A model generated the notes under the pieces. The model did not search any database and was not told where the DNA came from. It worked only from the letters and a program-made list of their open reading frames with translations. A stretch of DNA of 35,417 nt from Planctomycetota bacterium. Its GTDB lineage: Bacteria; Planctomycetota; Planctomycetia; Isosphaerales; Isosphaeraceae. Both the position numbers and the translations under genes were made by a program. The DNA lies in the NCBI GenBank assembly GCA_021791715.1, contig JAJYWB010000065.1, positions 1-35,417 on the forward strand, given 5' to 3'. Below are positions 15,641 to 24,472 of the stretch, piece by piece (the first letter of the stretch is position 1; every line of letters starts with the position of its first letter).

Positions 15641-16448
15641 CGTCGCCTTCGGCGTCAATCATGTAAATATAATTTTTCGTCGTGATCTTCTCGGGAATCG
15701 ACGGTTCGCGCACGAGCACGTGGAAGACGTCGGTGTCCTCGGGAACGTCGCTTAATTCGTGAACATGCGAGCTTTCTTGAATTTTGCCTGCTGCGCCCGA
15801 TTGATCGGGAGGAAAATCGACGATTTGATCGTGGAGTTTTCGTTTTTCGAGAATTTTTTTGCCGTCGGCGGAGACGAGAAACCGGGTGTCGCCGCCGAGC
15901 GGCCACGAGCCTTCTTTGATCTGGGCGGGGAGGACGTAAATGAAAAGCTGATCGTCGTCGGCGGGGACGACGGCGAAGTTGTACGGACGTTCGGGGCCGA
16001 CGAAGTTTTTGAAAGCGAGATCGATCGCGAGCGCCGACGCGAGTAAGAAGTCTTTATCGGCGCGGGGAGGGTCGTACGCTTTGACGGTGAAGTCGGCGTT
16101 TTCGTCGTCCTCTTCGAAGGCCTCGAACGCGGTGAGGAAAGCGTCTTTTTTGGGAGAGAGCTTGCCGAAGGCGACGACCCAGCGGCCGTCGTCCTCGCGC
16201 GCGATGTAGCGTTCGACGGTTCCCGGTTTCACCTCGATCTTCTCGATCGCGTCGGACCCGCGCGCCGCGGCGTAATCGTAATCGGCGAGGGTTCGACCGC
16301 GATCGCTGATCTCATCGAGATCGTCGCGCGTCGGCGGAGCGTCGGGCTCAAAAACGTTCGCGAATAAGAACTTGTCTCTTGCAACAAACATCGTTATAAA
16401 AACGATTATTGATAATAACTGCGTTTTCCATCTCGATAGATCGGGCAC
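15585..16448 (-). CDS. Exported or membrane-anchored protein, unknown function
   Basis: This roughly 287-residue protein has one N-terminal hydrophobic helix (LLSIIVFITMFVARDKFLF) and an acidic extracytoplasmic part. I recognise no family. The body is rich in Asp/Glu/Lys with strands such as DGRWVVAFGKL, YNFAVVPADDDQLFIYVLPAQ and DTRFLVSADGKKILEKRKLHD, then DVFHVLVREPSIPEKITTKNYIYMIDAEGDVTF. This looks like a single alpha/beta domain. A GTG at 16448 with GAGAGGG just upstream is the best start; a TTG six codons earlier lacks a ribosome site. The 3' end overlaps the EamA gene by 56 bases tail-to-tail. A 15-bp tandem repeat lies 113-141 bases upstream. Confidence 0.7.
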   Translation of the reverse strand: MPDLSRWKTQLLSIIVFITMFVARDKFLFANVFEPDAPPTRDDLDEISDRGRTLADYDYAAARGSDAIEKIEVKPGTVERYIAREDDGRWVVAFGKLSPKKDAFLTAFEAFEEDDENADFTVKAYDPPRADKDFLLASALAIDLAFKNFVGPERPYNFAVVPADDDQLFIYVLPAQIKEGSWPLGGDTRFLVSADGKKILEKRKLHDQIVDFPPDQSGAAGKIQESSHVHELSDVPEDTDVFHVLVREPSIPEKITTKNYIYMIDAEGDVTFAPRGSKASAAPPAPK

Positions 16449-16560
16449 GGTTCGACCCTCTCTCAAAGCGATTGGCTGGTGAAATCGTTGGGAAATCTTA
16501 GGATACCGCGGGCTCGGAACCGAGACGAGGGTTTTTCGACACGGATCGTTCGTTTTGTGC

Positions 16561-16589
16561 TCGGTCGAATCGTGATCGGTCGAATCGTG
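16561..16589. repeat. 15-bp tandem repeat upstream of the 15585-16448 gene
   Basis: TCGGTCGAATCGTG occurs twice, at 16561-16574 and 16576-16589, with a one-base spacer. It could be a double binding site for a regulator or simple slippage. Confidence 0.5.
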
Positions 16590-16616
16590 CTTTATCCCTG
16601 TGCGTGTCGGCGGCGT

Positions 16617-16913
16617 TCACCCTCCCGCGATCGCGCCGACGATGAGGTACGGCTCGGCGCCCGACGCGACCGATTCGGGAAGCGGATCGTCGGGAGAATC
16701 ATGTGAGAGATCGAGTTCGCACGCGTAGAATCGGAGGAACGGTCGTCTTTTATGCGTAACTTGGTCGCGGATCGTTCCTTTGAGCACGGGATATCGAGCC
16801 TCGAGCGCGTCGAGCACCGCACGCTGGGTGACGCGCCCCTCGATGTGAAGCGTCACCTCGCCTTCGACACGCGCCAGATTTCGCAGATGAAACGGGATTT
16901 CGACGCGAATCAT
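16617..16913 (-). CDS. MoaD/ThiS-like sulfur-carrier or ubiquitin-fold protein
   Basis: This 98-residue protein has the MoaD/ThiS beta-grasp pattern: an opening strand MIRVEIPFHLRNLA, a second strand EVTLHIEG, and a helix QRAVLDALEARYP. Later come strands FLRFYACELDLS and PYLIVGAIAGG, ending in the Gly-Gly tail that is adenylated and thiocarboxylated, or conjugated, in this superfamily. No E1-like, molybdopterin or thiamine genes are nearby. Its ATG overlaps the stop of the upstream BNR-propeller gene (ATGA), so the two are translationally coupled and probably act together. Whether it carries sulfur or modifies proteins is unknown. Confidence 0.85.
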   Translation of the reverse strand: MIRVEIPFHLRNLARVEGEVTLHIEGRVTQRAVLDALEARYPVLKGTIRDQVTHKRRPFLRFYACELDLSHDSPDDPLPESVASGAEPYLIVGAIAGG

Positions 16914-18025
16914 GGAACGGATTGGACCTCGACCGAAAGGACCGCGGGGAGATCGCGTGCGATCGGCGCCCACGTGTCGCCGCCGTCGGGAGACGCGTAC
17001 ACCTGTCCCCCGGTCGTGCCGAAATAGATTCCGCACGAATCGAGCGAGTCGACCGCCATCGCGTCGCGGAGCACGTTCACGTAGCAATCGCGTTCGGGCA
17101 ATCCTTTGGAAAGGGGCTCCCAATCGTTCCCGCCGGTTCGGCTGCGATAAACGCGGAGCTTGCCGTCGAGGGGATAATGCTCGGAGTCGCTTTTGATCGG
17201 TACGACATAGATCGTTTCGGGCTCGTGAGCGTGGACGTCGATCGCGAAACCGAAATCGGTGGGCAAGTTTCCGCTCACCTCGAACCACGATTCGCCGGCG
17301 TCGTCGCTGCGCATCACATCCCAGTGCTTTTGCATGTAAATGACATTTGGACGTTTCGCGTGCATCGCGATCCTGTGAACGCAGTGACCGACTTCGGCGT
17401 CGGGGTCGGGAATATACTGTGATTTCAGTCCTCGGTTGATCGGTTTCCACGTTTGACCGGCGTCGTCGGATCGGAACACCCCCGCCGCCGAGATCGCGAT
17501 ATAGATTCGGTTGGGATTATTGGGATCGAGCAGGATCGTGTGCAGTCCGAGCCCTCCCGCGCCTGGAGTCCAGCGCGAGGCTGATTCATGCGTGCGCAAA
17601 CCGTGGAGTTCTTGCCACGATGCTCCGCCGTCGGTCGAACGGAAAAGCGCAGCGTCTTCGACGCCCGCGTAGACGGTGTCGGGATCGGTATACGACGGTT
17701 CAAGGTGCCAAACGCGTTTGAATTCCCACGGATGGGGCGTACCGTCGTACCATTGGTGCGTTCCTGGAACGCCGTCGTAGACGAACTTGTTATCCATCGT
17801 TTTCCACGTTTTGCCGCCGTCGTCGGATCGCTGGATCATCTGGCCGAACCAACCGCTCGATTGCGACGCGTAGAGCCGATCGGGGTCGGCGGGAGAGCCT
17901 TTAAGGTGGTAAATCTCCCAGCCGCCGAAATGAGGGCCTTCGATCGTCCATCGTTCGCGGTTGGCGTCCGACGTGAGGATAAAAGCGCCTTTGCGCGTGC
18001 CGACCAGAACTCGTACGAGGCTCAT
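16910..18025 (-). CDS. BNR/Asp-box beta-propeller protein (VPS10/sialidase-like)
   Basis: This 371-residue protein lacks a signal peptide and is built of propeller blades with Asp-box turns: SDDGGKTW (about 67-74), STDGGASW, SDDAGQTW, SDDAGESW, SRTGGNDW and SPDGGDTW. The repeats match the WD40/YVTN/BNR-like propellers often labelled 'exo-alpha-sialidase', but catalytic sialidase residues are not evident. Opening residues MSLVRVLVGTRKGAFIL and the WFGQMIQRS segment recur in a conserved bacterial family (recognised from memory). GGGGAG precedes the ATG. The gene is coupled by ATGA to a MoaD-like gene, which suggests a shared function. Confidence 0.86.
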   Translation of the reverse strand: MSLVRVLVGTRKGAFILTSDANRERWTIEGPHFGGWEIYHLKGSPADPDRLYASQSSGWFGQMIQRSDDGGKTWKTMDNKFVYDGVPGTHQWYDGTPHPWEFKRVWHLEPSYTDPDTVYAGVEDAALFRSTDGGASWQELHGLRTHESASRWTPGAGGLGLHTILLDPNNPNRIYIAISAAGVFRSDDAGQTWKPINRGLKSQYIPDPDAEVGHCVHRIAMHAKRPNVIYMQKHWDVMRSDDAGESWFEVSGNLPTDFGFAIDVHAHEPETIYVVPIKSDSEHYPLDGKLRVYRSRTGGNDWEPLSKGLPERDCYVNVLRDAMAVDSLDSCGIYFGTTGGQVYASPDGGDTWAPIARDLPAVLSVEVQSVP

Positions 18026-18475
18026 TGGAAACGGCTCCCCGAACGGCGTTGGAAGCGCCTGGAAAGGGTAAAACGATTGCGCGAAAACGACGAGCGTTCA
18101 TGATTCACGAACGGGAATCATGTGCGAAGACGATATCCGATGCGCTTCGTCGGGTCCAGAGCGGTTCGGCGAAAGAAAATCGGTCGTCGGCGGACAATTC
18201 ATTGAATTCATATATCGGCGAACGAATTAACAAGTTTTGTTTCTCCATCGAGGGGAATCTCGGCCCGCTCTTCCGGCGAAGGTCGGCGATTCGTCGAAAC
18301 GAAACATCGATCTCTCGTTTGTTAAAAACAAGTTATAAATACGCATCGTCGAGTCGTCGAGGGGGAGAGCCCTATCAATCGCCGACAAGTGATCCATAAC
18401 GCTCGCCCCGCGGATTATCGTTTCCAGTCGGATTCGATTTCGCACGATCTCCGAAAATCCGATATGTTGAGATTA
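18026..18475. other. 450-bp gap without a recognisable gene
   Basis: This lies between the start of the BNR gene and the end of the kinase gene, both on the minus strand. It is more AT-rich than its neighbours around 18200-18350 and should hold the BNR-MoaD promoter. I could not fix hexamers with acceptable spacing and see no coding signal, RNA or repeat. Confidence 0.5.
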
Positions 18476-21400
18476 TTATTTGCCGTTATTCTTGGATTCG
18501 GCGTTCGGCGCGGGTTTGGGGTTGGAATCGGGTTTCGTCGGCGGCGCCGATTTGAGCTTCTCCTTCCATTCCGCCGCTTTTTCAGGCTTGTCCCACGCTT
18601 CGTAAAGCGAAACGATCCGCTCCGCGGCGTTGGGAATATTGTTCTTTCCTTGAGGGGGAATCTTGGCTTCGCGAGCTTTCATCCCTTCATATCCTTGAAT
18701 CAAAAGGGGTTCTGCTTCGGCGTATTTTTTCTGTCCGGAGAGAGCGCCTCCGAGCAGGCTCATGGCGTTATACCGGAGCGGATCGTCGGCGAGCTTCTTT
18801 TCGCGGATCGCCAGGCTCTCGCGGAGGAACGGTTCGGCTTCGGCGGGCTTTCCTTGGAAGAGCAGGTTCTTACCGAGGCTCGCGAGCGCGGATGCGATTT
18901 CCGGGCTTTCGGCGGGACCTTTCCTTCGATAGTGATCGAGGATTTTCCGTAGAAAGGGCTCGGCCTTTTCCCACTTTTTCGCAGATTCGTATACAAATAT
19001 GAGATGATCGCAGCTATTAATCGTGTGGGGATGGTCGGGGCCGAGTTTGGCTACCATCAACTTATGATTCGTCTCGAAGAGCGGAACCGCCTCCGAGGGG
19101 CGCCCGGCGAACACGTAGGAGCATGCGAGGTTATTTCGATGTCTGAGTGTGATGGGGTGGTCGGGGCCGAGCTTCGCCTCCATCTGTTTAACGGTCGGCT
19201 CGAAGAGCGGAATCGCCTCACTGGTCCGACCGACAATCTGGTATGCCAAGGCTAGGTCGGCTCGACAGTTGAGCGTGTCGGGGTGATCGGCGCCGAGCTT
19301 GGCCTCCATCTGTTTAACGGTCGGCTCGAGTAGACGAATCGCCTCCGCGATGCGTCCTACCTGTAAGAACACATCAGCTAGTCCGGCGCGAATCCTGAGA
19401 GTAAAGAGGTGGTCGGGGCCGAGCTTGGATTCACTCAGCTTGTTATTTATCTCGAAATACGAAACAGCCTCGGCTAGACGACCGGCTTCCTGGTAAGCCC
19501 CGGCGAGGTTGTTGCGGGATGTGATGGTATCGGGGTGATCGGCGCCGAGCTTCTCCTCGCTTCGTTTGAATGTGGTCTCATAAAGTGCAATCGCCTCGGC
19601 GATGCGCCCGGCTGCACGGTATGCGTTTGCGAGGTTGTTGCGGATGGTCAGCTCTGTGGGGTGGTCGATTCCCATTCCCTGCTTGGCCTCCCATTGTTTG
19701 AGGGTCTGCTCAAGTAGAGATATTATCTCGGAAATGCGGCCGGCGGACATGTAGGCGGATGCGAGGTTGTTGATAACGCATAGAGTTCCGGGGTGGTCGG
19801 GTCCGAGCTTGGCCTCAGCTTGCTTGAGAGTCTTCTCGAGTAGGGAGATCGCCTCGGCGGTGCGCCCGGCATCGATATAGAGGCAGGCGAGGTTGTCTCG
19901 GCATGTCAGCGTGCCGGGATGATCTGGACCGAGCTTGGCCTCTTGAAGTTTGAGGGTCTTCTCTTGGAGCGCGATCGCTTCGGCTATGCGACCGGCGACA
20001 TGATACGCGCCGGCGAGGTTGATACGGAAGTGCACCGTATCGGGATGGTCGATTCCTAGCTTCGATTCCTCCAGCTTAAGGGTCGGCTCAAGAATAGCGA
20101 TCGCTTCGGCGAAGCGACCGGCGGACATATATACCAATGCGAGGTTATTGCGGCAACTAAGGGTTTCGGGGTGGTCGTGCCCGAGCAATCGCTCGATTTC
20201 ATCAAGGCCGTCACGGCAAAGCTCGACCGCCTCTCGGTTCCGGCCAAGACAATTAGCCATAAATCCTAGATGGCTCTGCGAAATCCAAAGCTCTTTGCGA
20301 TCCACGCCGGGAGTCGACGCCGCCCGATCGTGAATCGCTCGCCACTGGCTCTCGGCCTTGTCGTACCAGCCGAGCGAGTGGTATGTCTTGGCGATCACTT
20401 TTCGCAAGGCGATCTCGAGCTCGGGATCGCTCTTGTATCGATCGCCCACCTTCTCCGCGGCGCGATTGAGAACCTCGAACAAAGTCACCTTGCTTTCCAC
20501 GTTGTTGTTCTCGGGCTCGACTTGCGTCAATAAATCATTCGTCAAAAACGTGTTCATCAGCTCGAACTTTTTGAGTTGGGCTCGAGCCTCTTTTTCCGAC
20601 TTCTCGGCGCTTTTCCTCGCCTTGGATTCGCCGTCGCGGGCCGCCGCGGCGACGTCGCGGTCGGCCTTCGCCTTCGCCTCGGCGACCAACGCGCGATCGC
20701 GATCGATCCGCGAGCGCCGCTCGGCCCTCGAAGTCAGAATCGCCGAAACGACGCTGATCAAAGTCGCCGCGATCAACACCAGGGCGAAAGCGCTCGCCGT
20801 CGCGAGCGCGGCGCGGTGCTTGCGCGCGAACTTCCGCAGCTTGTAAGAAGTCGACGGCGGACCCGCCTCAACCGCCTCGTCATGTAAATACCGTTCGATA
20901 TCGCGCGCAAACGCGTTCGCGGTCTCGTACCGTCGCTTTCGATCTTTCTCGAGCGATTTCATCACGATCCAATCGATCTCGCCGCGCATCAGCTTCGTCA
21001 GCTTGGACGGCTCGGTCTGACGAACCGAGGCGATCGAAGGCAACGATTCTCCCGATTCGCTCAGCCGAGTGCTCGGCTTGGGGGGCTCCTCCTCGCGAAT
21101 CCGCCGCAAAACCTCGCCGTACGCCGCACGCCGCAGCCGAACCTTCTCGATCGGAGTCGAACCCGTGAGCAATTCGTATAAAAGCACGCCCAACGAGTAA
21201 ATATCGCTGCGCGTATCGATATCGATCCCTCCCGCCTCGGCTTGTTCGGGGCTCATGTATTCCAATGTTCCCACGAGGGCGCCGTGCTGGGTGAACAAAG
21301 TCTTTTCGGTCAGGCTTTGATCCGTGGCCTTGGCGACGCCGAAATCGATCACCTTGGGAACGGGCTTGCCGTCCTGGATCGTCACCAACACGTTCGAAGG

Positions 21401-22222
21401 CTTGATATCACGGTGGATGATTCCCTTTTGATGAGCGTGTTGGATCGCCTTGCAAACCTGGATGAAGAGTTCAAGACGTTCCCGCGGCGACATTTGTCGC
21501 CCGTCGCAAAACTCGGTGATCGGCTTGCCGCAAACGAGTTCCATCACGAAATAAGGCCTGCCGGTTTCGGTCGCTCCGGCGTCGAAAACGCGCGCGATGT
21601 TCTGGTGATCCATCATCGCGAGCGCCTGGCGTTCGGCCTCGAACCGCGCGACGACCTGATTCGTGTCCATGCCGGGCTTGATGATCTTGAGCGCGACCTT
21701 GCGGCGGACGGGCTTTTCCTGCTCGGCCATGAAGACGACGCCCATGCCGCCTTCGCCGATATTTTGAAGCAATTTATATGAGCCGATGCGGCTGCCTGGG
21801 CCTTCGAGAATTTTGATCGAATCGCCGTCGCGGCGATCTCCGGCCGATCCGCGATAATCCGCGGTCGCCGCGACGGTGGGGGTAGAGCCCTCCGGCCATT
21901 CGGATCTCGTTTCCCGCTCGGTCGCCGCTCCGCTTGAGGCATTTGGGGGTTGGGATTGAGGAATGAACGCCGCGGTCGCTGGATCGGTGGAAGTCGATGT
22001 TTGTGTCGAACCGGGCGACGAAGCCGGCGACGGCGCTGAGGCGAATAAATCGACGGGGTCGAGTCCTTCGAGCAGCTCGGCCGAGCCTTCGTGGGCGATG
22101 AGTAATGCGTCGACACGGCGGCGGAGCTCGGCGTCTGAACCGCACGCCTGATCGAGGAATCGGGCTCGATCGGCGGGGTTTGATCGTTCGAGAGCGGCGT
22201 GGAAGATCGATTCCTCGGTCAT
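18476..22222 (-). CDS. Membrane Ser/Thr protein kinase with C-terminal TPR array
   Basis: This 1248-residue protein belongs to the large planctomycete family of Hanks-type kinases linked to ECF sigma factors. Domains: an N-terminal helical region (TEESIFHAALE...) and a Ser/Thr/Pro-rich linker; a kinase domain (about 147-430) with GEGGMG (156-161), VALK at 176-179, HRDIKPSN from 270 and DFG 293-295, all intact. One membrane helix (about 470-496) and a coiled-coil stretch (RAERRSRIDRDRALVAEAK) follow. Then come about ten 42-residue kinesin-light-chain-like TPRs with the LGPDHPxTL signature, and a further TPR-rich C-terminus. The kinase would be cytoplasmic and the TPRs outside. The ATG at 22222 has AGAGG upstream. 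The sigma-factor gene lies 151 bases upstream on the same strand. Confidence 0.95.
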   Translation of the reverse strand: MTEESIFHAALERSNPADRARFLDQACGSDAELRRRVDALLIAHEGSAELLEGLDPVDLFASAPSPASSPGSTQTSTSTDPATAAFIPQSQPPNASSGAATERETRSEWPEGSTPTVAATADYRGSAGDRRDGDSIKILEGPGSRIGSYKLLQNIGEGGMGVVFMAEQEKPVRRKVALKIIKPGMDTNQVVARFEAERQALAMMDHQNIARVFDAGATETGRPYFVMELVCGKPITEFCDGRQMSPRERLELFIQVCKAIQHAHQKGIIHRDIKPSNVLVTIQDGKPVPKVIDFGVAKATDQSLTEKTLFTQHGALVGTLEYMSPEQAEAGGIDIDTRSDIYSLGVLLYELLTGSTPIEKVRLRRAAYGEVLRRIREEEPPKPSTRLSESGESLPSIASVRQTEPSKLTKLMRGEIDWIVMKSLEKDRKRRYETANAFARDIERYLHDEAVEAGPPSTSYKLRKFARKHRAALATASAFALVLIAATLISVVSAILTSRAERRSRIDRDRALVAEAKAKADRDVAAAARDGESKARKSAEKSEKEARAQLKKFELMNTFLTNDLLTQVEPENNNVESKVTLFEVLNRAAEKVGDRYKSDPELEIALRKVIAKTYHSLGWYDKAESQWRAIHDRAASTPGVDRKELWISQSHLGFMANCLGRNREAVELCRDGLDEIERLLGHDHPETLSCRNNLALVYMSAGRFAEAIAILEPTLKLEESKLGIDHPDTVHFRINLAGAYHVAGRIAEAIALQEKTLKLQEAKLGPDHPGTLTCRDNLACLYIDAGRTAEAISLLEKTLKQAEAKLGPDHPGTLCVINNLASAYMSAGRISEIISLLEQTLKQWEAKQGMGIDHPTELTIRNNLANAYRAAGRIAEAIALYETTFKRSEEKLGADHPDTITSRNNLAGAYQEAGRLAEAVSYFEINNKLSESKLGPDHLFTLRIRAGLADVFLQVGRIAEAIRLLEPTVKQMEAKLGADHPDTLNCRADLALAYQIVGRTSEAIPLFEPTVKQMEAKLGPDHPITLRHRNNLACSYVFAGRPSEAVPLFETNHKLMVAKLGPDHPHTINSCDHLIFVYESAKKWEKAEPFLRKILDHYRRKGPAESPEIASALASLGKNLLFQGKPAEAEPFLRESLAIREKKLADDPLRYNAMSLLGGALSGQKKYAEAEPLLIQGYEGMKAREAKIPPQGKNNIPNAAERIVSLYEAWDKPEKAAEWKEKLKSAPPTKPDSNPKPAPNAESKNNGK
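19033..20290 (-). repeat. Ten 126-bp tandem units encoding TPRs inside the kinase gene
   Basis: The segment coding for LGPDHP recurs near 19033, 19159, 19285, 19411, 19537, 19663, 19795, 19921, 20047 and 20173. The period is 126 bases except for one 132-base step, where two codons are inserted. Several adjacent units are near-identical over 40 bases or more, so the array is likely to recombine. Confidence 0.8.
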
Positions 22223-22373
22223 TGCTTGGCCTCTTTCGGGTCGTTGGTCGTCGGGGGATCTCCTTGGAACGTTTCCTTTACCCCTCAATGCGTAGTGAAA
22301 CGCCAAAAAGCATCACGAAAAAAAAAGAATTTTTGAGGCCGATCTTAAGTACATGGCCGGCATGGATTTGCGG

Positions 22374-22964
22374 TTACTTGGGCGAAGCGGTCGCGGGATC
22401 GGGTGAACGTGGTTCGTCGCGAACGACCTCGCGGCGGATCCATGCTCGGGCGAAGGCCCAGGCGCGATCGGCGGTACCGGGTGAGACGCCCAAAGCGAGC
22501 GCGGCCTGATCGAGCGTGAGCCCCGCGAAGAATCGCAGCTTAACGAGTTCGGCCTTGACGGGATCGACCGCGGCGAGACGATCGAGGGCTTGATCAAGCG
22601 CTAGTAAACGTTCATCGGTCAAGGGAGTGGATAGGTTTTCGATCGCGATATCGGCTCGCCGGACTTTGTTGTTGCGAGCGATTTTGCGGCGGGCGGTTTC
22701 GACGAGGATTCGCCTCATGGCCTCGGCGGCGGCGGCGTAGAAGTGACCCCGGCTTTGCCATGCGGGGTCGTCGCGCGGGCCGATGAGTCGCAGATACGCC
22801 TCGTGAACGAGCGCGGTGGCTTCGAGCGTTTGTCCAGGGCGTTCGTTGCGCATCATCTTTTTGGCGAGAGCCCTGAGTTCGCGATAAACGAGCGGCAACA
22901 GCTCTCCGGCGGCGCGACGGTCGCCGCGGTCGATCGCATTGAGGAGCTTCGTCACGTCGTTCAT
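22374..22964 (-). CDS. ECF-type RNA polymerase sigma factor (planctomycete TIGR02999-like)
   Basis: This 196-residue sigma factor starts with MNDVTKLLNAIDRGD, the characteristic opening of the ECF subfamily paired with Ser/Thr kinases in planctomycetes. Region 2 covers ELLPLVYRELRALAKKMM...TLEATALVHEAYLRL and a segment HFYAAAAEAMRRILVETAR. Region 4 has the helix-turn-helix VKLRFFAGLTLDQAALALGVSPGTADRAWAFARAWIRRE. The ATG at 22964 gives the conserved N-terminus; a TTG 12 codons upstream is possible but adds an unconserved SDINDD leader. No anti-sigma gene is adjacent. The downstream kinase probably controls its activity, by phosphorylation or sequestration (known association, mechanism inferred). 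Confidence 0.93.
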   Translation of the reverse strand: MNDVTKLLNAIDRGDRRAAGELLPLVYRELRALAKKMMRNERPGQTLEATALVHEAYLRLIGPRDDPAWQSRGHFYAAAAEAMRRILVETARRKIARNNKVRRADIAIENLSTPLTDERLLALDQALDRLAAVDPVKAELVKLRFFAGLTLDQAALALGVSPGTADRAWAFARAWIRREVVRDEPRSPDPATASPK

Positions 22965-23240
22965 GTCGTCATTGATATCAGACGAGTCAGAGGGTTGCAA
23001 TGTCCCGATTCAACGAATCGGTTGATTCAAGAAAGCGAGTGTCTTGAAATGAGATTGAAGGAATTCGGATCGGGTTCGCCGGCTTCGTGGGATTATCGCG
23101 GAGGAACGGATCGGATCGGGTCGGATCAATGATATAAATTTATTAATGTAACTTTGGTATTTTCAAGGCGAGGTAGAGTCTTCGTGTGTATCCTGTTCAC
23201 GCCGTACGTGCATCTTTTGAGCGGACTGAAGTCGAGATTA

Positions 23241-23336
23241 TACCAACCCGACGCGCAAGCGAGGGTCAGATCAAATGATCAATCGAAAGTTTTCACGTTA
23301 TTATCAGAAGACCCGCGATCACGCGTCGGGTTGGTA
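23241..23336. repeat. Inverted-repeat intergenic element of planctomycete type
   Basis: A perfect 15-bp inverted repeat (TACCAACCCGACGCG at 23241-23255 and its complement at 23322-23336) bounds 66 bases. The arms continue imperfectly inward (CAAGCGAGGGTC against TGATCGCGGGTC). The sequence reading CCAACCCGACGCGCAAGCGAGGGT recurs in intergenic DNA of many planctomycetes and is often mistranslated as YQPDAQAR (from memory). It is likely a REP-like or MITE-like palindrome. Other parts of the 22965-23472 gap hold no gene. Confidence 0.7.
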
Positions 23337-23406
23337 CGATCGCGGCTCAGCCGCGTTCGGGGTTTGTAAGGAGAAGCGGCCGAGGAGAATCGGTTCGATT
23401 TCGATC

Positions 23407-23436
23407 CTGACGCAAAGCGCCGAATTGGGTTATAAT
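23407..23436 (+). promoter_or_regulatory. Candidate promoter of the HD phosphohydrolase gene
   Basis: CTGACG (23407-23412) and a perfect TATAAT (23431-23436) are 18 bases apart. Initiation near 23443 gives a 30-base leader that carries AAGGAG before the GTG start. Confidence 0.55.
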
Positions 23437-23472
23437 CCCCGATCGTCAAAAGGTTTTGGGAAGGAGAGCGCC

Positions 23473-24417
23473 GTGGAGTGGATGGATCGCGTATACGGAC
23501 CGGCGCGGATCGAGGATCGTCGAATTCTCGATCTGATCGCGTGCCCGACGTTCGAGCGGTTGAAAGGGATTCGTCAGGCGGGGCCTTCGGCGCTCGCGTT
23601 TCCGTTCAAAACCGTAACACGGTATGAACATAGCCTGGGAGTTTATTGTTTACTCGATCGGCTCGGCGCGGGATTTACGGAATGTGTGGCGGGGCTGTTG
23701 CACGATATCTCGCACACGGCGTTTTCGCACGCGACCGATTTTTTATTCACGTCCGAGGAGCAGGATTTTCACGAGAAGCTCAAGCCCGAGTTTCTTGATC
23801 GCGGCGATATCCACGCGGCGCTGGCTCGGATCGGCCTTGAACCCGAGGCGTTTTACGACGATTCGATTTACCCGTTGCTTGAACGCCCGTTGCCCGAGCT
23901 TTGCGCCGATCGGCTCGATTATTTTTTCCGCGACAGTCTGGCGTGCGGCGTGTCGACACCCGCGCAGATCGCGCGATTTCTCAATCATCTCGTCGTCGTC
24001 GATCGAACGATCGCGTTCGACGAGATTGCGACGGCCCGGGTCGCGGTCGAGTTGTTCGGGGTGATGAACCGCGACTGGTGGGCGGGGCCGACCGAGGCGT
24101 TCATTTATAATGAATTCGCGGATGTGCTTAAACTAGCGCTTGCTCACAAAATTATTTCTCGAGACGATCTACTGGGGGACGACGCGGCGATTCTGGAACG
24201 GCTGGAACGATCGGGTTGCGCGTCGATCGCGCGGGGGCTCGACCGGATCGTACGCTTCGATCCGGCGCGATTGATCGGTTACGTTCCCAAGGTTCAACCG
24301 AAAATGCGCCGGCTCGACCCCGCGGTTTTCGTCGCGGGCGAATTGGTTCGGCTTTCGGCGATCGACGCCCGCGCGCCGCGCGCGATCGCCAATCATCGCG
24401 TGCTTGAACCGCAATAA
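23473..24417 (+). CDS. HD-superfamily phosphohydrolase (COG1078/dNTPase-like)
   Basis: This 314-residue protein resembles the SAMHD1/YdhJ-type HD hydrolases. It opens with DRVYGPARIEDRRILDLIACPTFERLKGIRQAG, followed by TRYEHSLGVY (His53), the HD pair in GLLHDISHTAFSH (77-78) and a late Asp in LCADRLDYFFRDS. These are the metal-binding and substrate-pocket segments of the family, so a (deoxy)nucleoside triphosphate or related phosphate ester is the expected substrate. It is short, without regulatory extensions. GTG at 23473 is chosen because AAGGAG lies six bases before it; the next ATG (23482) is too far from that site. It is convergent with the SDR gene downstream. Confidence 0.9.
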   Translation: MEWMDRVYGPARIEDRRILDLIACPTFERLKGIRQAGPSALAFPFKTVTRYEHSLGVYCLLDRLGAGFTECVAGLLHDISHTAFSHATDFLFTSEEQDFHEKLKPEFLDRGDIHAALARIGLEPEAFYDDSIYPLLERPLPELCADRLDYFFRDSLACGVSTPAQIARFLNHLVVVDRTIAFDEIATARVAVELFGVMNRDWWAGPTEAFIYNEFADVLKLALAHKIISRDDLLGDDAAILERLERSGCASIARGLDRIVRFDPARLIGYVPKVQPKMRRLDPAVFVAGELVRLSAIDARAPRAIANHRVLEPQ

Positions 24418-24472
24418 TTGGAACAATCACAGCGCAATCATATCGGCAAGTGAAAGAAATTGCAAATTTTAG

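Noticed and set aside
16450..16470. GGTTCGACCC resembling a tRNA T-loop
   Set aside because: No cloverleaf can be built around it on either strand; it is the ribosome-site region of the 15585-16448 gene.
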